Assembly (NCBI GenBank): GCA_910579505.1
Contig: CAJTTZ010000024.1
Location: forward strand, 1 to 27,851
Length of the DNA: 27,851 nt
Direction: 5' to 3'
Origin: an uncultured Lachnospiraceae bacterium
GTDB lineage: Bacteria; Bacillota; Clostridia; Lachnospirales; Lachnospiraceae
The notes under the pieces were generated by a model. That model had not been told where the DNA came from, searched no databases, and was given only the letters and a program-made list of their open reading frames with translations. Of the stretch, positions 14,989 through 25,100 are shown in pieces. Made by a program: the position numbers and the translations under genes. Each line of letters opens with the position of its first letter. Within the stretch, counting starts at the first letter, position 1.

Positions 14989-16077
14989 TCAAGTGTCAAA
15001 CGGCTCCACCCACCACTTCACAATCTCCCCCTCCCCATTCTCGTCCCACACAATCAGAAACTTCACCAGCCCCAGGCCATGCACAATCCCGCCTTCCCCA
15101 TAAAGGTACTCCGACACCTCCAGCGCGTCCCTTCCTTCATAGTCGCTGCGCCACAAATTAAAATACCCTCTGGAATTGCCGCCGCAGGGCTGGCTTGCAT
15201 CCGGGTCAGCTATATTCTCCGCCGTAAACACAATCGTATCATCCATGTACGCGCAGTAGGCACTGTAAGTATCCCCTTTCTCCTCCTGTGTAATCTCAAT
15301 GCGGATGCCCCTCCCATCATAATCGTCGCCGGGAAAGTCCATCGGCTCCATCGTATGGTTTTTATATTTCAAAATTCTGGGATGCCAGTCACCCGCAGCG
15401 CCGACTCCGGAGCCAAGCGACTCAAAGGCGATCTCCGTATTCCCGTCATTGTCAAAATCCCCGGGGATTAAATAAAATCCAAAATGGAACGGATATTCCT
15501 CATCCCGAAAGCAGTATGGCTCGTCCTCATTCATATAAAAGTAAATACACCCCTCGCCATAGCCGCTGTATTCATCGTCCTTTACCATAACCGCCATATC
15601 CGGCTGTCCGTTCTGATCCAGATCCTCCATATCCGCCCAGACCAGCCATACTGTCTGGTTCCGAAAAACGTTGTCGTCACACAATCTCTGATAGTGGCTT
15701 TCCGCCTCCGCCCGGTCCACCTCCCATTTCGCCGCACACTCAAAGAATCTCTTTTTATTGTATTGCGCAAGGTCTACTGATTCCTCACCAGCGGCATCTT
15801 CATCCGCGGTCTCCTGTGATGCCTCATCTACCGTATTTTTTCTCTCCCGTTCGTCACTCTTGTTCTGCGCAGACTCTCCAGATTCTGCCAACGCCCCGGA
15901 AGCCTTCTGCTCCGCTGGCATTTCCTGCCTGGTCTGCTCCCCCGCAGCTGTTTCGGTACCTGCCGCTGTATGACTATCTGTATTCTCTTCCCCGCATGCA
16001 CAGAGAAACAGACAGCCCCCTGCCAGAAGACACAGGCAAATCATATATGCCCTTATATTCTTACGCCAATTCCACAC
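14989..16077 (-). CDS. Lipoprotein with calcium-binding-like D-x-D-x-G repeats
   Basis: The 362-residue protein has a lipoprotein signal peptide ending in LFLCAC, with C28 as the lipidated cysteine. A long low-complexity linker rich in A, E, T and S (about 30-100) follows, then a folded domain of about 260 residues. Two segments, DLDQNGQPD (152-160) and DFDNDGNTE (207-215), match the calcium-binding loops of VCBS/FG-GAP-like repeats. It is predicted to be anchored on the outer face of the membrane; the ligand is unknown. The frame starts with GTG at 16075-16077, with GGAAAGGG about 11 bases upstream; an internal ATG eleven codons later is a less likely alternative. A promoter candidate lies at 16121-16149. 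It converges on the kinase gene. Confidence 0.78.
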   Translation of the reverse strand: MWNWRKNIRAYMICLCLLAGGCLFLCACGEENTDSHTAAGTETAAGEQTRQEMPAEQKASGALAESGESAQNKSDERERKNTVDEASQETADEDAAGEESVDLAQYNKKRFFECAAKWEVDRAEAESHYQRLCDDNVFRNQTVWLVWADMEDLDQNGQPDMAVMVKDDEYSGYGEGCIYFYMNEDEPYCFRDEEYPFHFGFYLIPGDFDNDGNTEIAFESLGSGVGAAGDWHPRILKYKNHTMEPMDFPGDDYDGRGIRIEITQEEKGDTYSAYCAYMDDTIVFTAENIADPDASQPCGGNSRGYFNLWRSDYEGRDALEVSEYLYGEGGIVHGLGLVKFLIVWDENGEGEIVKWWVEPFDT

Positions 16078-16120
16078 GATATCGCCAGCCCTTTCCGTCT
16101 ATCATAAAATTCCTCTGTTT

Positions 16121-16149
16121 ATCATATCTGATTCCTGGTAAAGCCGCAA
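16121..16149 (-). promoter_or_regulatory. Candidate promoter of the lipoprotein gene
   Basis: On the minus strand TTGCGG (16149 to 16144) and TATGAT (16126 to 16121) are separated by 17 bases, about 45 bases upstream of the GTG start. Confidence 0.4.
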
Positions 16150-16175
16150 TGCAGATTTAAAAATAACAGAACAGA

Positions 16176-16204
16176 TTAAAAGTTACTCTAAATTATGATA
16201 TACT
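16176..16204 (+). promoter_or_regulatory. Promoter of the shikimate dehydrogenase gene
   Basis: TTAAAA (16176-16181) and TATACT (16199-16204) are separated by 17 bases. The predicted start is near 16211, about 40 bases before the ATG. A strong ribosome site, AAAAGGAG, follows. Confidence 0.5.
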
Positions 16205-16250
16205 GTCAACGTACCCTGTTAATTTTTTTAAAAGAAAAGGAGCTGTCCTT

Positions 16251-17105
16251 ATGAGCAAAAACTACCGTTCGGAACTGGTGGGCGCCTTTGGCTGTCCCAT
16301 TGACGAAAATCCAACCGGCGTTATGGAGGAAGCCGCATTTGCCGCCGCGGGGTTGGATTACCGCTATCTGACTATCAAAGTTGACAAGGAAGAAATTGAG
16401 ACTGCCATGAAAGCTGTGCGCGCCCTTCATATGCGCGGCATCAACCTTACCATCCCACACAAAGTAAGCGCTATCCCCTTCGTGGACGAACTGTCCCCCG
16501 AAGCACAGATCATCGGCGCCATCAACATTGTCGTCAACAACAACGGCGTTCTCTGGGGCGATAACACGGACGGTAAAGGTTTTTTAAAATCTCTTACTGA
16601 CAGGGATATCTCTGTTAAGGGGAAAACAATCACCGTTCTGGGCGCGGGCGGCGCATCCCGGGCGATCTGCGTCGTATGCGCCCTGCAGGGAGCTTCCCGG
16701 CTCCATATCATTAACGGTTCTGTGGAAAGAGGCAGTGAGCTTGTCGCTCTCCTGACGGAAAAGACGCCCGCAAAGGCCGATCTGATCCCCTGGGAAAGCA
16801 CCTCAGCCGTCCCGGACGACACCGATATTCTGATCAACGCGACCTCTGTAGGTCTCTATCCGAACGTAGACCAGAAACCAGATATTGATTACGACACTAT
16901 AAAGAGCGGAACTGTCGTATGTGATGTGATTTTTAACGATCCCAACTCCCTCTTCCTGCGGGAAGCCGCACAAAGGGGCGCGGTAACAGTCAATGGACTC
17001 GGTATGCTGGTTAATCAGGGCGCGCTGAATTTCAAGCTCTGGACCGGGCAGGAGGCTCCTGTGGATGTTATGACTGAGACTCTGCAGCGGGAATTTGGCT
17101 TATAA
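16251..17105 (+). CDS. aroE: Shikimate (or quinate/shikimate) dehydrogenase
   Basis: The 284-residue protein has the AroE/YdiB layout. There is an N-terminal substrate domain with GINLTIPHK (63-71; K71 is the catalytic lysine), GAINIVV (89-95) and NTDGKGF (105-111; D107 is the second catalytic residue), then a NADP-binding domain with GAGGASRA (131-138), and finally GLGMLVNQGALNF near the C-terminus. It reduces 3-dehydroshikimate with NAD(P)H in aromatic amino acid synthesis, or oxidises quinate/shikimate. The usual N-terminal Ser-x-Ser that binds the shikimate carboxylate is replaced by a DENPTG stretch (19-23), so the substrate may differ. AAAAGGAG lies eight bases before ATG. It stands alone, not in an aro operon. 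Confidence 0.85.
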   Translation: MSKNYRSELVGAFGCPIDENPTGVMEEAAFAAAGLDYRYLTIKVDKEEIETAMKAVRALHMRGINLTIPHKVSAIPFVDELSPEAQIIGAINIVVNNNGVLWGDNTDGKGFLKSLTDRDISVKGKTITVLGAGGASRAICVVCALQGASRLHIINGSVERGSELVALLTEKTPAKADLIPWESTSAVPDDTDILINATSVGLYPNVDQKPDIDYDTIKSGTVVCDVIFNDPNSLFLREAAQRGAVTVNGLGMLVNQGALNFKLWTGQEAPVDVMTETLQREFGL

Positions 17106-17152
17106 AATACAGCGCGCCCCTGACGCCTTTTGTACCTTTTTGCCGCCGTCAA

Positions 17153-18565
17153 TTATGCACGGCTCTGACTTATTTTTTTAATCTGTTCAAGGTCGTTAAT
17201 CAGTGTGGCGGAGTATTGTCTTGCCTCCCGGCATACGCTCTCCGCCCTGCTGTAGTCCCCGTCAAACAGCGCGTCAATTACCTGCTTGCCGTAGGCATGG
17301 AACTTCTTATGCTTTTCACCCAGCTCCTTCCAAATATTCATAACCTCCGGTCTATCCGGCTCGATTGCATAATAAAAATGACCAAATCCGCATTTTCTGT
17401 CATTCACCTGCAGCGGCAGGATCGTCCGCTCTTTGACAATCCGTTCCAGATTTGACAGCCAGTTTTTATGCGCGGCGATTGCCTTCTCGATATATCCTGC
17501 AAAGTTCTGGTCTTCCAGTCTGTAAAAGGCGTCCTTCGCCATCGTTCCCATGATTTTAACAGACTCATCCAATGTTGATTCAATCGCTTCTAACGGCTTG
17601 GCAACGTTGTCAATGCTTTTGCCGTGTTCCCTCAGATGCACAGTGTCCTCGTGCAGCACACCGCACTGCGCGTTGATATCTGCGGAGCGGGATTCCAGCT
17701 CGATGATCGAACTGCTGATCTCCTCACTGAGACTTGCCAGCGAAGAGATATTATTGGTGATCTTCTCTACGTGCTGCCTGTTATCCTCATTCAGCTCCCA
17801 CACATGGCTGATCTTCTGTGTAACAGTTTCCAGTGACTCGATGGTATTGTCAACACTCTCCACACTCTTTGCCGATGCGCTGTGGATGTCCGCCACAAAG
17901 CGTCCCATGCTTGCAGTCAGTTTTTTGGTCTCGTCCGCCAGCTCACGGATCTCATCGGCAACAACCGCAAAGCCTTTACCGGCCTCCCCTGCCCTTGCCG
18001 CCTCGATGGATGCGTTCAGCGCGAGAAGATTCGTCTGTGAAGAAATGGCATTAATCCCTTCAATCACGTTATTCATCTGACTGATAATCTCCGAAAGCTG
18101 GTTCATGTCCTGCTGCATCTCTTTTGACACGCTGATCGTACTGTCGGACAGTCCCTTCGTCGCTGTCAGCTCCTGCTGGCTCTCATCAATGCGCTGATAG
18201 ACAAGATTTGACTCCTCCGAAATTTCAATAATCGTATTGGTCAGCTCCTCATGCTGCGTGGAAACCATTTTGGCAATGGAGTCCGCCTCGTTCGAAGCAT
18301 TGTGGATCAATTCTGTAGCGTCCGAAACACTGTCCGACACCTTCTGGAGAATTTCAGAATAGTGATTCAGGGAAAGATCCAGCGAGCTGATCTGCATTAC
18401 GGAATCCAATACGTTCGCCATCACGTCCTCAAACCGGGCGCGCCCCGCAAGCAGGCGACGGTACATCTGCTCCAGTTCAGCAGACTTTTTTCCGTAATCC
18501 GCCTCTGAAAGTTCCGACATCGACAATAACAGGTTTTCCTTTTTCGGTCTCATTAAAATACCCAT
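17153..18565 (-). CDS. Soluble methyl-accepting chemotaxis protein with C-terminal CZB (zinc-binding) domain
   Basis: The 470-residue protein has no membrane span. A coiled-coil region is followed by the conserved MCP signalling hairpin (about 169-210; INAISSQTNLLALNASIEAA and the GKGFAVVADEIRELA stretch), then a C-terminal chemoreceptor zinc-binding domain (about 355-465) with the expected ligands H366, C392, H419 and H423. CZB domains bind zinc, and in studied receptors the Cys-Zn centre reacts with oxidants such as hypochlorous acid. The protein should couple through CheW/CheA in the cytoplasm. AGAGGGG lies six bases before the ATG. It begins 27 bases after the PerR-type gene, so both probably share the PerR-box promoter. 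Confidence 0.9.
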   Translation of the reverse strand: MGILMRPKKENLLLSMSELSEADYGKKSAELEQMYRRLLAGRARFEDVMANVLDSVMQISSLDLSLNHYSEILQKVSDSVSDATELIHNASNEADSIAKMVSTQHEELTNTIIEISEESNLVYQRIDESQQELTATKGLSDSTISVSKEMQQDMNQLSEIISQMNNVIEGINAISSQTNLLALNASIEAARAGEAGKGFAVVADEIRELADETKKLTASMGRFVADIHSASAKSVESVDNTIESLETVTQKISHVWELNEDNRQHVEKITNNISSLASLSEEISSSIIELESRSADINAQCGVLHEDTVHLREHGKSIDNVAKPLEAIESTLDESVKIMGTMAKDAFYRLEDQNFAGYIEKAIAAHKNWLSNLERIVKERTILPLQVNDRKCGFGHFYYAIEPDRPEVMNIWKELGEKHKKFHAYGKQVIDALFDGDYSRAESVCREARQYSATLINDLEQIKKISQSRA

Positions 18566-18592
18566 AGCTGTCCCCTCTTTATAAATATATTT

Positions 18593-18958
18593 TTATAAAT
18601 CCTTTTTCCTGCAATTCGGACATATGTAAAAAATCTTCAAATCATAAAACAGAAACTCTTCTCCTATCTGGCCGCGCAGGGAAGCTGTCAAATCTTCCAG
18701 CGAAATGTCTGCTAATCTGCCGCATTTCTGACATACCAGATGGTCATGCTTTATCACCCGGTCATATCTGTCCGGCATATTTTCAACGGATATTTTGCGA
18801 ATCTGTCCGGCTTTCCACAGCTTATTCACATTATTGTAAACAGTTGCTACGACAACCTTCGGACATTTCCTTTTAAGCTCCAGATAGATCTGCTCCACCG
18901 TCAGATGTTGTGTGGATTCGGTAATTATGTTGTATATTTCCTTTTCGTACTTTGTCAT
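18593..18958 (-). CDS. perR: Fur-family regulator, PerR type
   Basis: The 121-residue protein has the Fur-family winged helix (HLTVEQIYLELK then ATVYNNVNKLWKAG, about 18-51) and two structural zinc motifs, CQKC (76-79) and CPNC (113-116). The regulatory metal site includes H18, D66 in RYD, H71, H73 and D84. An aspartate in RYD is the residue that separates PerR from Fur in Bacillus. PerR represses until peroxide oxidises its metal-site histidines. It is shorter than typical (about 145) and lacks the first helix. The start at 18958 is chosen because a longer frame to 19036 would begin inside the -35 element and cover the operator. The start context GAAGAAAG is weak. The CZB chemoreceptor lies downstream. 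Confidence 0.82.
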   Translation of the reverse strand: MTKYEKEIYNIITESTQHLTVEQIYLELKRKCPKVVVATVYNNVNKLWKAGQIRKISVENMPDRYDRVIKHDHLVCQKCGRLADISLEDLTASLRGQIGEEFLFYDLKIFYICPNCRKKDL

Positions 18959-18981
18959 AAAACGCACTTTCTTCAAGCAAA

Positions 18982-18996
18982 TTAGAATGATTCTAA
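18982..18996. promoter_or_regulatory. PerR box (perfect 15-bp palindrome)
   Basis: TTAGAATGATTCTAA matches the PerR consensus TTANAATNATTNTAA at every defined position. It lies 24 bases upstream of the PerR-type start codon and just downstream of the predicted transcription start, so binding should block the promoter. A degenerate second copy (19000-19014) overlaps the -10 element and shares the TAGAAT half-site. Confidence 0.85.
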
Positions 18997-19007
18997 AATT
19001 CCTATTC

Positions 19008-19036
19008 ATTCTAGCATTCAGCAAATATATTGTCAA
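19008..19036 (-). promoter_or_regulatory. Promoter of the perR-chemoreceptor operon
   Basis: On the minus strand a perfect TTGACA (19036 to 19031) and TAGAAT (19013 to 19008) are separated by 17 bases. The predicted start is near 19001, immediately before the PerR box. Confidence 0.75.
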
Positions 19037-19062
19037 GAAAATCCAGATGAATCCATGAAATT

Positions 19063-19089
19063 TGGGCGCCTGCTTTTGACAGACGCCCA
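19063..19089 (-). terminator. Terminator-like hairpin after the large surface-protein gene
   Basis: TGGGCGCCTG (19063-19072) pairs with CAGACGCCCA (19080-19089) in a 10-bp stem with one mismatch and a seven-base loop. It begins 17 bases past the stop codon. On the minus strand it is followed by a short, weak T-stretch, AATTTC. Confidence 0.55.
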
Positions 19090-19105
19090 GTCACTGGTTC
19101 TCTTT

Positions 19106-22100
19106 TTATTCTTCTATAGGCTTACTCCTTTTCCGACGCAATACGACAAGCGCAATAACCATAAGTGCCACTGTTACGACCGCTAACCAGATAAAACAGC
19201 ATATTCCCAGAAATGTCGGACAGATTCGACAAAGACTGCATTTATGCCCGCCGTCCGTTCCTGTAGCCACATATGCAATAGCATAGCTTGAAAACATATC
19301 CGTACGGATCGTGACCGTGTCCGCCGCCTCATCCAGGTCACGCATAAGTGTATGCTCTCCTTCGTGGGCGCGGATAATATAATACTCCCTGCCTTCCTCC
19401 TGTAAATCCTCAGGGATACCAATCACCACTTCAATCGGCTCCTCTGTAGAATTAATGGCGTTCCAATCTCCTTGCCCGAGTTTCATAAACATGGAAATGT
19501 CAATATGTCTGCCCAGTACAAGATCCGGGATCTCTTTTCGGTATTCGGCAATCCCGTTTTCTATGACCACCTGATCCCGCTGCGGCACCGACTGCGAAAT
19601 ATCCTTTACATCCACTCGAATCTCTATGGTTTCACCGTCATTCACAAGCTGCATGTGTTCCTGTGACAACACCGCGTTTGCCACTGCTGCGGTATCTTTC
19701 ACCCCTGCGGTATACTTCTCCTCATCGCAGACTATTGTAACAAAAACTGCGCCTTTTCCCAGTTCCAACACCGTACTTGTATGCTTCATTCCTGCCACGT
19801 TACCCGTGGAAACTGTCTCACCGGGCAGAATGATCTTTCCGTCATCTACAGCCGCCTCCACAGTCTTTATCGCCACATCTTCTGTCTGTCCGCCATTGCC
19901 CGACCCGGCTGTCTCCTGTCCGGCCTGTTTATCTGTCTCTGCGGCAAAAACGGTCTGCTCTTCCTGCTGACCCGCCGTTCCCGGCTGTCCCTGTCCCGAC
20001 GATTCTTCCGGCTTCCGATCGGAGCCGTCTCCCTGTCCAGAATGGGGTCGTCCTGCTGCCGGTTGAGCAGTCTCTGACGGAGACGGCATGACAGGTGCGG
20101 TTCCCGGTCTCGTCGGCGGATTCACCACTGGGGGCTGACTGCCATTGTCCGCCAAACCGCCGTTTCCTTCACCGCTTTCATTATTCCCATCACCGCTGTT
20201 TTCTTTATCCCCGCTGCCGGGCTTTTTATCCGTAAATTCTATGCTGATATTAACGTCCGTCTGTCCTGTCGCCCATTCTGGCAAGTCCACAGTTCCGCTT
20301 ACGGTTTTCTCCCCAACCGTCCCGCCGAAATCTGCGCCTATATCCGCCGTATTCCATGCGGCTTCCCTTTTTTCCGTCTTTGTCTGATAGTCGGTTCCCG
20401 TGTAGGTAACAGCGGCCTGTGCCGGCAGCCATGCCGCCACTTCCGCCTGCGTATAGCCGCCGCTTTTTTTTATTCGCATAACTTTATCCGGGGCGGTAAC
20501 CGCCGCATTAACAGGCAACACGGTAAGCGTAGCTCCCGCCGTCTTTCCCACTGCTGAGACGATATAGTTGTAAACGCCGCCCTTCGGCACAACCTGATCT
20601 GTGGTGGCATACGACGCCCCCTGAACAAGCTCTTCGGTTTTATTGTCATAAGCAGCTTTCGGTCTGCATTCCCCTTCCAGCCAAGTCGTCAGCGGCGCCA
20701 TGTTTCCGGCCTCCGCCGCGCTTTGATTGGCGGCATGGTCGGCATGAATCGTCAAATGATTCGGCGTTACCGTGATTCCAAGCAATGCCCGTTTTCTAAA
20801 CTCCACCGTAATCTCCACTTCCGCTGTACCGGCTGGTATCGGATAAGCATAATCCCATTTTCCTTTTCCTGCGCCTTCGTCCCATGTCATCTCAGGTGTG
20901 ATTTCCTGCCCATCCACTTTGATGACTGGTGTACATTCTTCCCCGTAGGTTCCCGTAAAAGTTATCGTCTCGTTACCCGGATCGGGTGCTGCCGGTTTCG
21001 GCGCAGTGTTGCCGTCCTCTCCTGCGCCCTCCCCCGTAACAGCCGGGGATTTAATGGTAACCGGCGTGCGTATTTCCGTTTTTACCGGGTCAGAAGCGAA
21101 CTCGCTGCCCGTCGCCTTTTTTCTCACCCAGAGGTCATACTCCTTGCCGGGATCCGCCCCTGCAAATTCTCCTGTGGTACTAGGGTTGCTCCAATCCGGC
21201 GCAGCGCCTTTTTCCACAAGAATATATTCCTCATCCGCGCGCGGTGCAGTTACCGTCACCGTCACTCCCTGTTCTTCCGTATTCTCCATTGTCACCTGTT
21301 TCGGTGTAGGCCCGGCGGGTCTGCCGGGAATGTCAATCTCTACGCTGTCACTGGCAGGCGTTGTCTCCCCACCCTGCGTCTTTTCCGGGTAACGGACATA
21401 GACCGTGGTTCCCGGTTCCACAGCAAGAGAACCGTCCGCAGCGGGTACTACCCTGCTTCCCGACGGATTCCCGGGATCTGTATAAACCTCCACCTCCCCG
21501 ATTCCGTCAGGTATCTTTATGGTCTCTTTTTCATGGTCTATGACAATGTCTTCCAGTGTAAGTTCAGGCGCTTTTTGCAAAGTAATAAAGCTGGTTTCCT
21601 TTACCTCAGACAGATTGCCCGCCGCATCCTCAAGCACCACATAGACCTTGTGGGTCTCCCCGGGGGTGAGCCCTGCCACGGTAAAGGCATTCTGTGAACC
21701 GCCTATGATTTCCCCCTTTACGTTACCGTTCTGCGCCCCCTTTTGGGCCACTTCCTGCGCAGTGGGCGCATTTTCGGGATCTACAAGCCAATACACTTTT
21801 CCGCCCTCCGACGGGGTAAATGTGATATCCGCGCCCTCCTGTGTATGATTCGCTGCCGCAGGATTTTTGCTGAAAACAGGAGTTCCCGTATCGCGTTTCA
21901 CCGTGACGGTCTGCCATCCGCTCTCATTGCCCGCATTATCTGACGCTTTTATATAGTAGGTGTGCACGCCGTCCGTATTTACGGATATGGTAAATTCTTT
22001 TCTATATACAGGAGAGCTGCCAGGCAGTTCCGGCACCGTCTGCTCCACACCGTTTTCCCCATCTTTCCAGACTATTTCGGCAATACCGCCGGAAATGACA

Positions 22101-25100
22101 CCCGCCTCGCTATCGTCTTTATCATCCGTCACAGTCACAGTGACAGACACCGTCTCATTATACCAACCATTATCATTAGGCATCGGCGTGTCGGGCAGGG
22201 TAGTCTTAACCACCGGCGCATAGTTCTCCGCGATGACCTTGCCGCCCTCCGCCGTCAGCGAAACTTCCGTAATATTACCCACTTTGTCCTTTGCCGTCAG
22301 CCGTATGATTCCGCCAAATTCCGCATTTAGGGCAATTTCATAGAAACCGCTTTTTATACGGATTTCTCCGCTCTGCTGTGCCCCGCTGTCGGGAACCGCC
22401 GTGTAAGTCACTTCCTTGATGCCGGAAAGCGTATCCGTAATGTCCGCTTCGGGAATGCGGATGATCATGCTTTCCCTGCCGATAATCCAATTCCAAAGGT
22501 TTTTCGTGCCATTTACCACAGACATGTTGGAAAGGTCTATCTCGGGCGGTGTTTTATCCAGCTTGTAAGAAAACTCTGTCTGATAAATATTTCCGCTGCC
22601 GTCTTTGATATAAACGGTCTTCTTATTCCCATCCGTCCCGGTTTCTTCCGAAATAATGACGGGGACGCTTCCTATGCCCGCAGACGTCTCTCCAATCTCA
22701 CAGCCGGTCTTCGGGCTTACGGCGATTTCTGAACCGTACCACCCGTCTGTAGGCACGGGACTGACTGTGACATAGTCAGTAAGGTTCTTGCCGGCGGGCA
22801 GGGGGCTGTATGTAATGGTAAACGTCTTGCTTGCCGTCCCTGTGTAATTGCCATTTCCTGTTATTGTGACGGTGGCTGTTGTGCCCGCATTGGTATTATT
22901 TTTATAGCTGACCATATAGTCCGTATTTTTCGTCAACGTACGGCTGCCGTCCTTGACCGTCACGCCGGGCATAATCGCATTACCCGTATAATAGTGCGGT
23001 CCGGCGGCTACGATAATCATACTCGCTGACAAAGCCTTCGGCGCGATTGTAAAATCCGCCGTCTCTGTGCCGGTATAATTGCCTTTTCCCGTAAGAGTCA
23101 TCGTATAAGTTTTGGCGTTCGTCCCCTTATTGCCGCTTACGGTGTAATCTGTTTCCGCAGTCAGCGTTTTGCCGTTCACCGTGACCGTACTTATCCCTTG
23201 GGTCTGCTCAGAACCATTATAAGTTAAGGATGTGCCGCCCAGCGTGACAGTCGCGCCGCTTATGCTGCGGGCATTGATTATTACCTGTGCCGATCCCGTC
23301 TTCCTATTATAATTATTTTTTGTCACCTGATAATACACGGTATAAACGCCAACATCGGTATAGGTAGGACTGGCAGTCTGCGTACAGCTTTCCGGCGCCG
23401 TTCCGTATTTTACAGTCGCGCCTGTGGGGGCATTGACCGTAATTCCGTGTCTATTGCTGTCATATATGCCTGTGTAGCCGCTTGCCGTCACACCCTCCAT
23501 ATCCGCCTCTGTAATCTGGAAAGTGGCAGCCGCCGTCGCGCCCCCGATGGTCAGCTCCGCCTTGGCAGTTCCGACATTGACGTTATCGCTATAACAGATT
23601 CTCGTATCGTTCGACTTATCTCCTCCCCAGCCGTCGCTGTAGGTTACAGTCATAGGTTTCACTTCACTCCCCGTATAGGTCAAATTTGTGCCACTCTTTA
23701 CGGAAAGGGTGGCTGTTGCGGAGTGACCGCACCCGTTTGCACAGGATTCCGTAATGACTGCGCCGCTTGCAGTGTAGGTATAACTGTGATTGTCATTGGT
23801 GGGCAAAGTCACAGCCTCCAGCGTTGTGGCGTTTTTTTTCTCGCTGTCTGCAAACAAATCTCCACACGCATCGCACCTCCAGTATTCCTTATTTCCCTCT
23901 TCTACACATGTGGGCTCTTTCGCTCTTATATATTCTGTCTCGCCTCCGGTATGTATTTTTTTTATATTTTCTTTATACGCTGCCCAGCCGGGCACACTGC
24001 AATAGGCATCATAATATCCACAATTCGAAATCCATATCGTACAATCACTTTTAAAACAACCTACGCCCAGTTCCGGGATTGTGTCTGTTCCTTTCATGGT
24101 AATGCTTTCATATTTCGGGCAGGCATTGTCTCCTATACTGCTCACACTTGCCGGAATTATCAAACTATCACATTTCCATCTCACCATTGCAAACGCGTTC
24201 TTACCTATATGGGTAATTTCCTCCCCTATTATAAGGCTGTTCACTTCAGCGCCATTAATCCCTGCCCATGGCGCGGGCGATCCGTCATAATCAGCCATAG
24301 GTCCTTTTCCCCCTATTGTCAATCTTGGCGGAATTTTCGTATGTTCCCATGTCACCTTCTTTTCATATCCCTCACCACCGCAAAAGCCTGTATCTCCTGC
24401 TCCGATAGCATACGTCTCCTGTCCGCCAGTAATCACCTCTGCAAGTTCCGCCCATGCAATCAGCTTCGCAACCGCCTCCACGGGTATCTGCGTCTGCTGT
24501 TCTTCCGTCAGCTCCTCATATGCCTCCAGAATGGCAAAGGCTTCCTCCCCATACATGGAAAGCGCCGCCGCCCATTCCTCATATGCCTCCTCGTCCTCTT
24601 CATCCGGCTCTTTCGCAAGAATTTCCTCCGCCTCGGGCAAAGCCACAATCCGGGCAAGCAGCTCCTGTACCACGATGTCGTCTTCGTCATTTATATCGCT
24701 GTCTTCATCGAAACTTCCGCCTTCTGGCAAAGCAGCCGTATCTTCCGGTTTCACATCATCTGTGTCTGTAATTTCATCCGGCTCTGTGTCCTCTAATCCA
24801 GCATCTGCATCTTCACCGCCCACATTACCGCTTTCGCCGGAACCGCTGTTTTCTCCATCCACATTTGTACCGTCGTTTCCGTCAAAACCGATGCCCTCTT
24901 CCTCGCCGTCTAAATTGCCGTTTCCGCCTGCTCCGCTACCGTCATCGGGACTGCCAGTCGTATCGCCGTTTTCCTTACTGTCTTCGTCTATACTGCCGCC
25001 TTCATTCCCCTCGGTTTCTTCCGCCGCAAAAACAGACAACACACTCCAAACATCAGGGTTTGCCGTAAACAATACACAGAGACAGAGCATTACCGCCAGT

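Noticed and set aside
17106..17152. Terminator between aroE and the chemoreceptor gene
   Set aside because: Only a five-base TGACG/CGTCA pairing with interrupted T-runs is visible, too weak to call.
18959..19036. N-terminal extension of the PerR-type protein
   Set aside because: It would start inside the perfect -35 element and code through the PerR box, and it has no family similarity.
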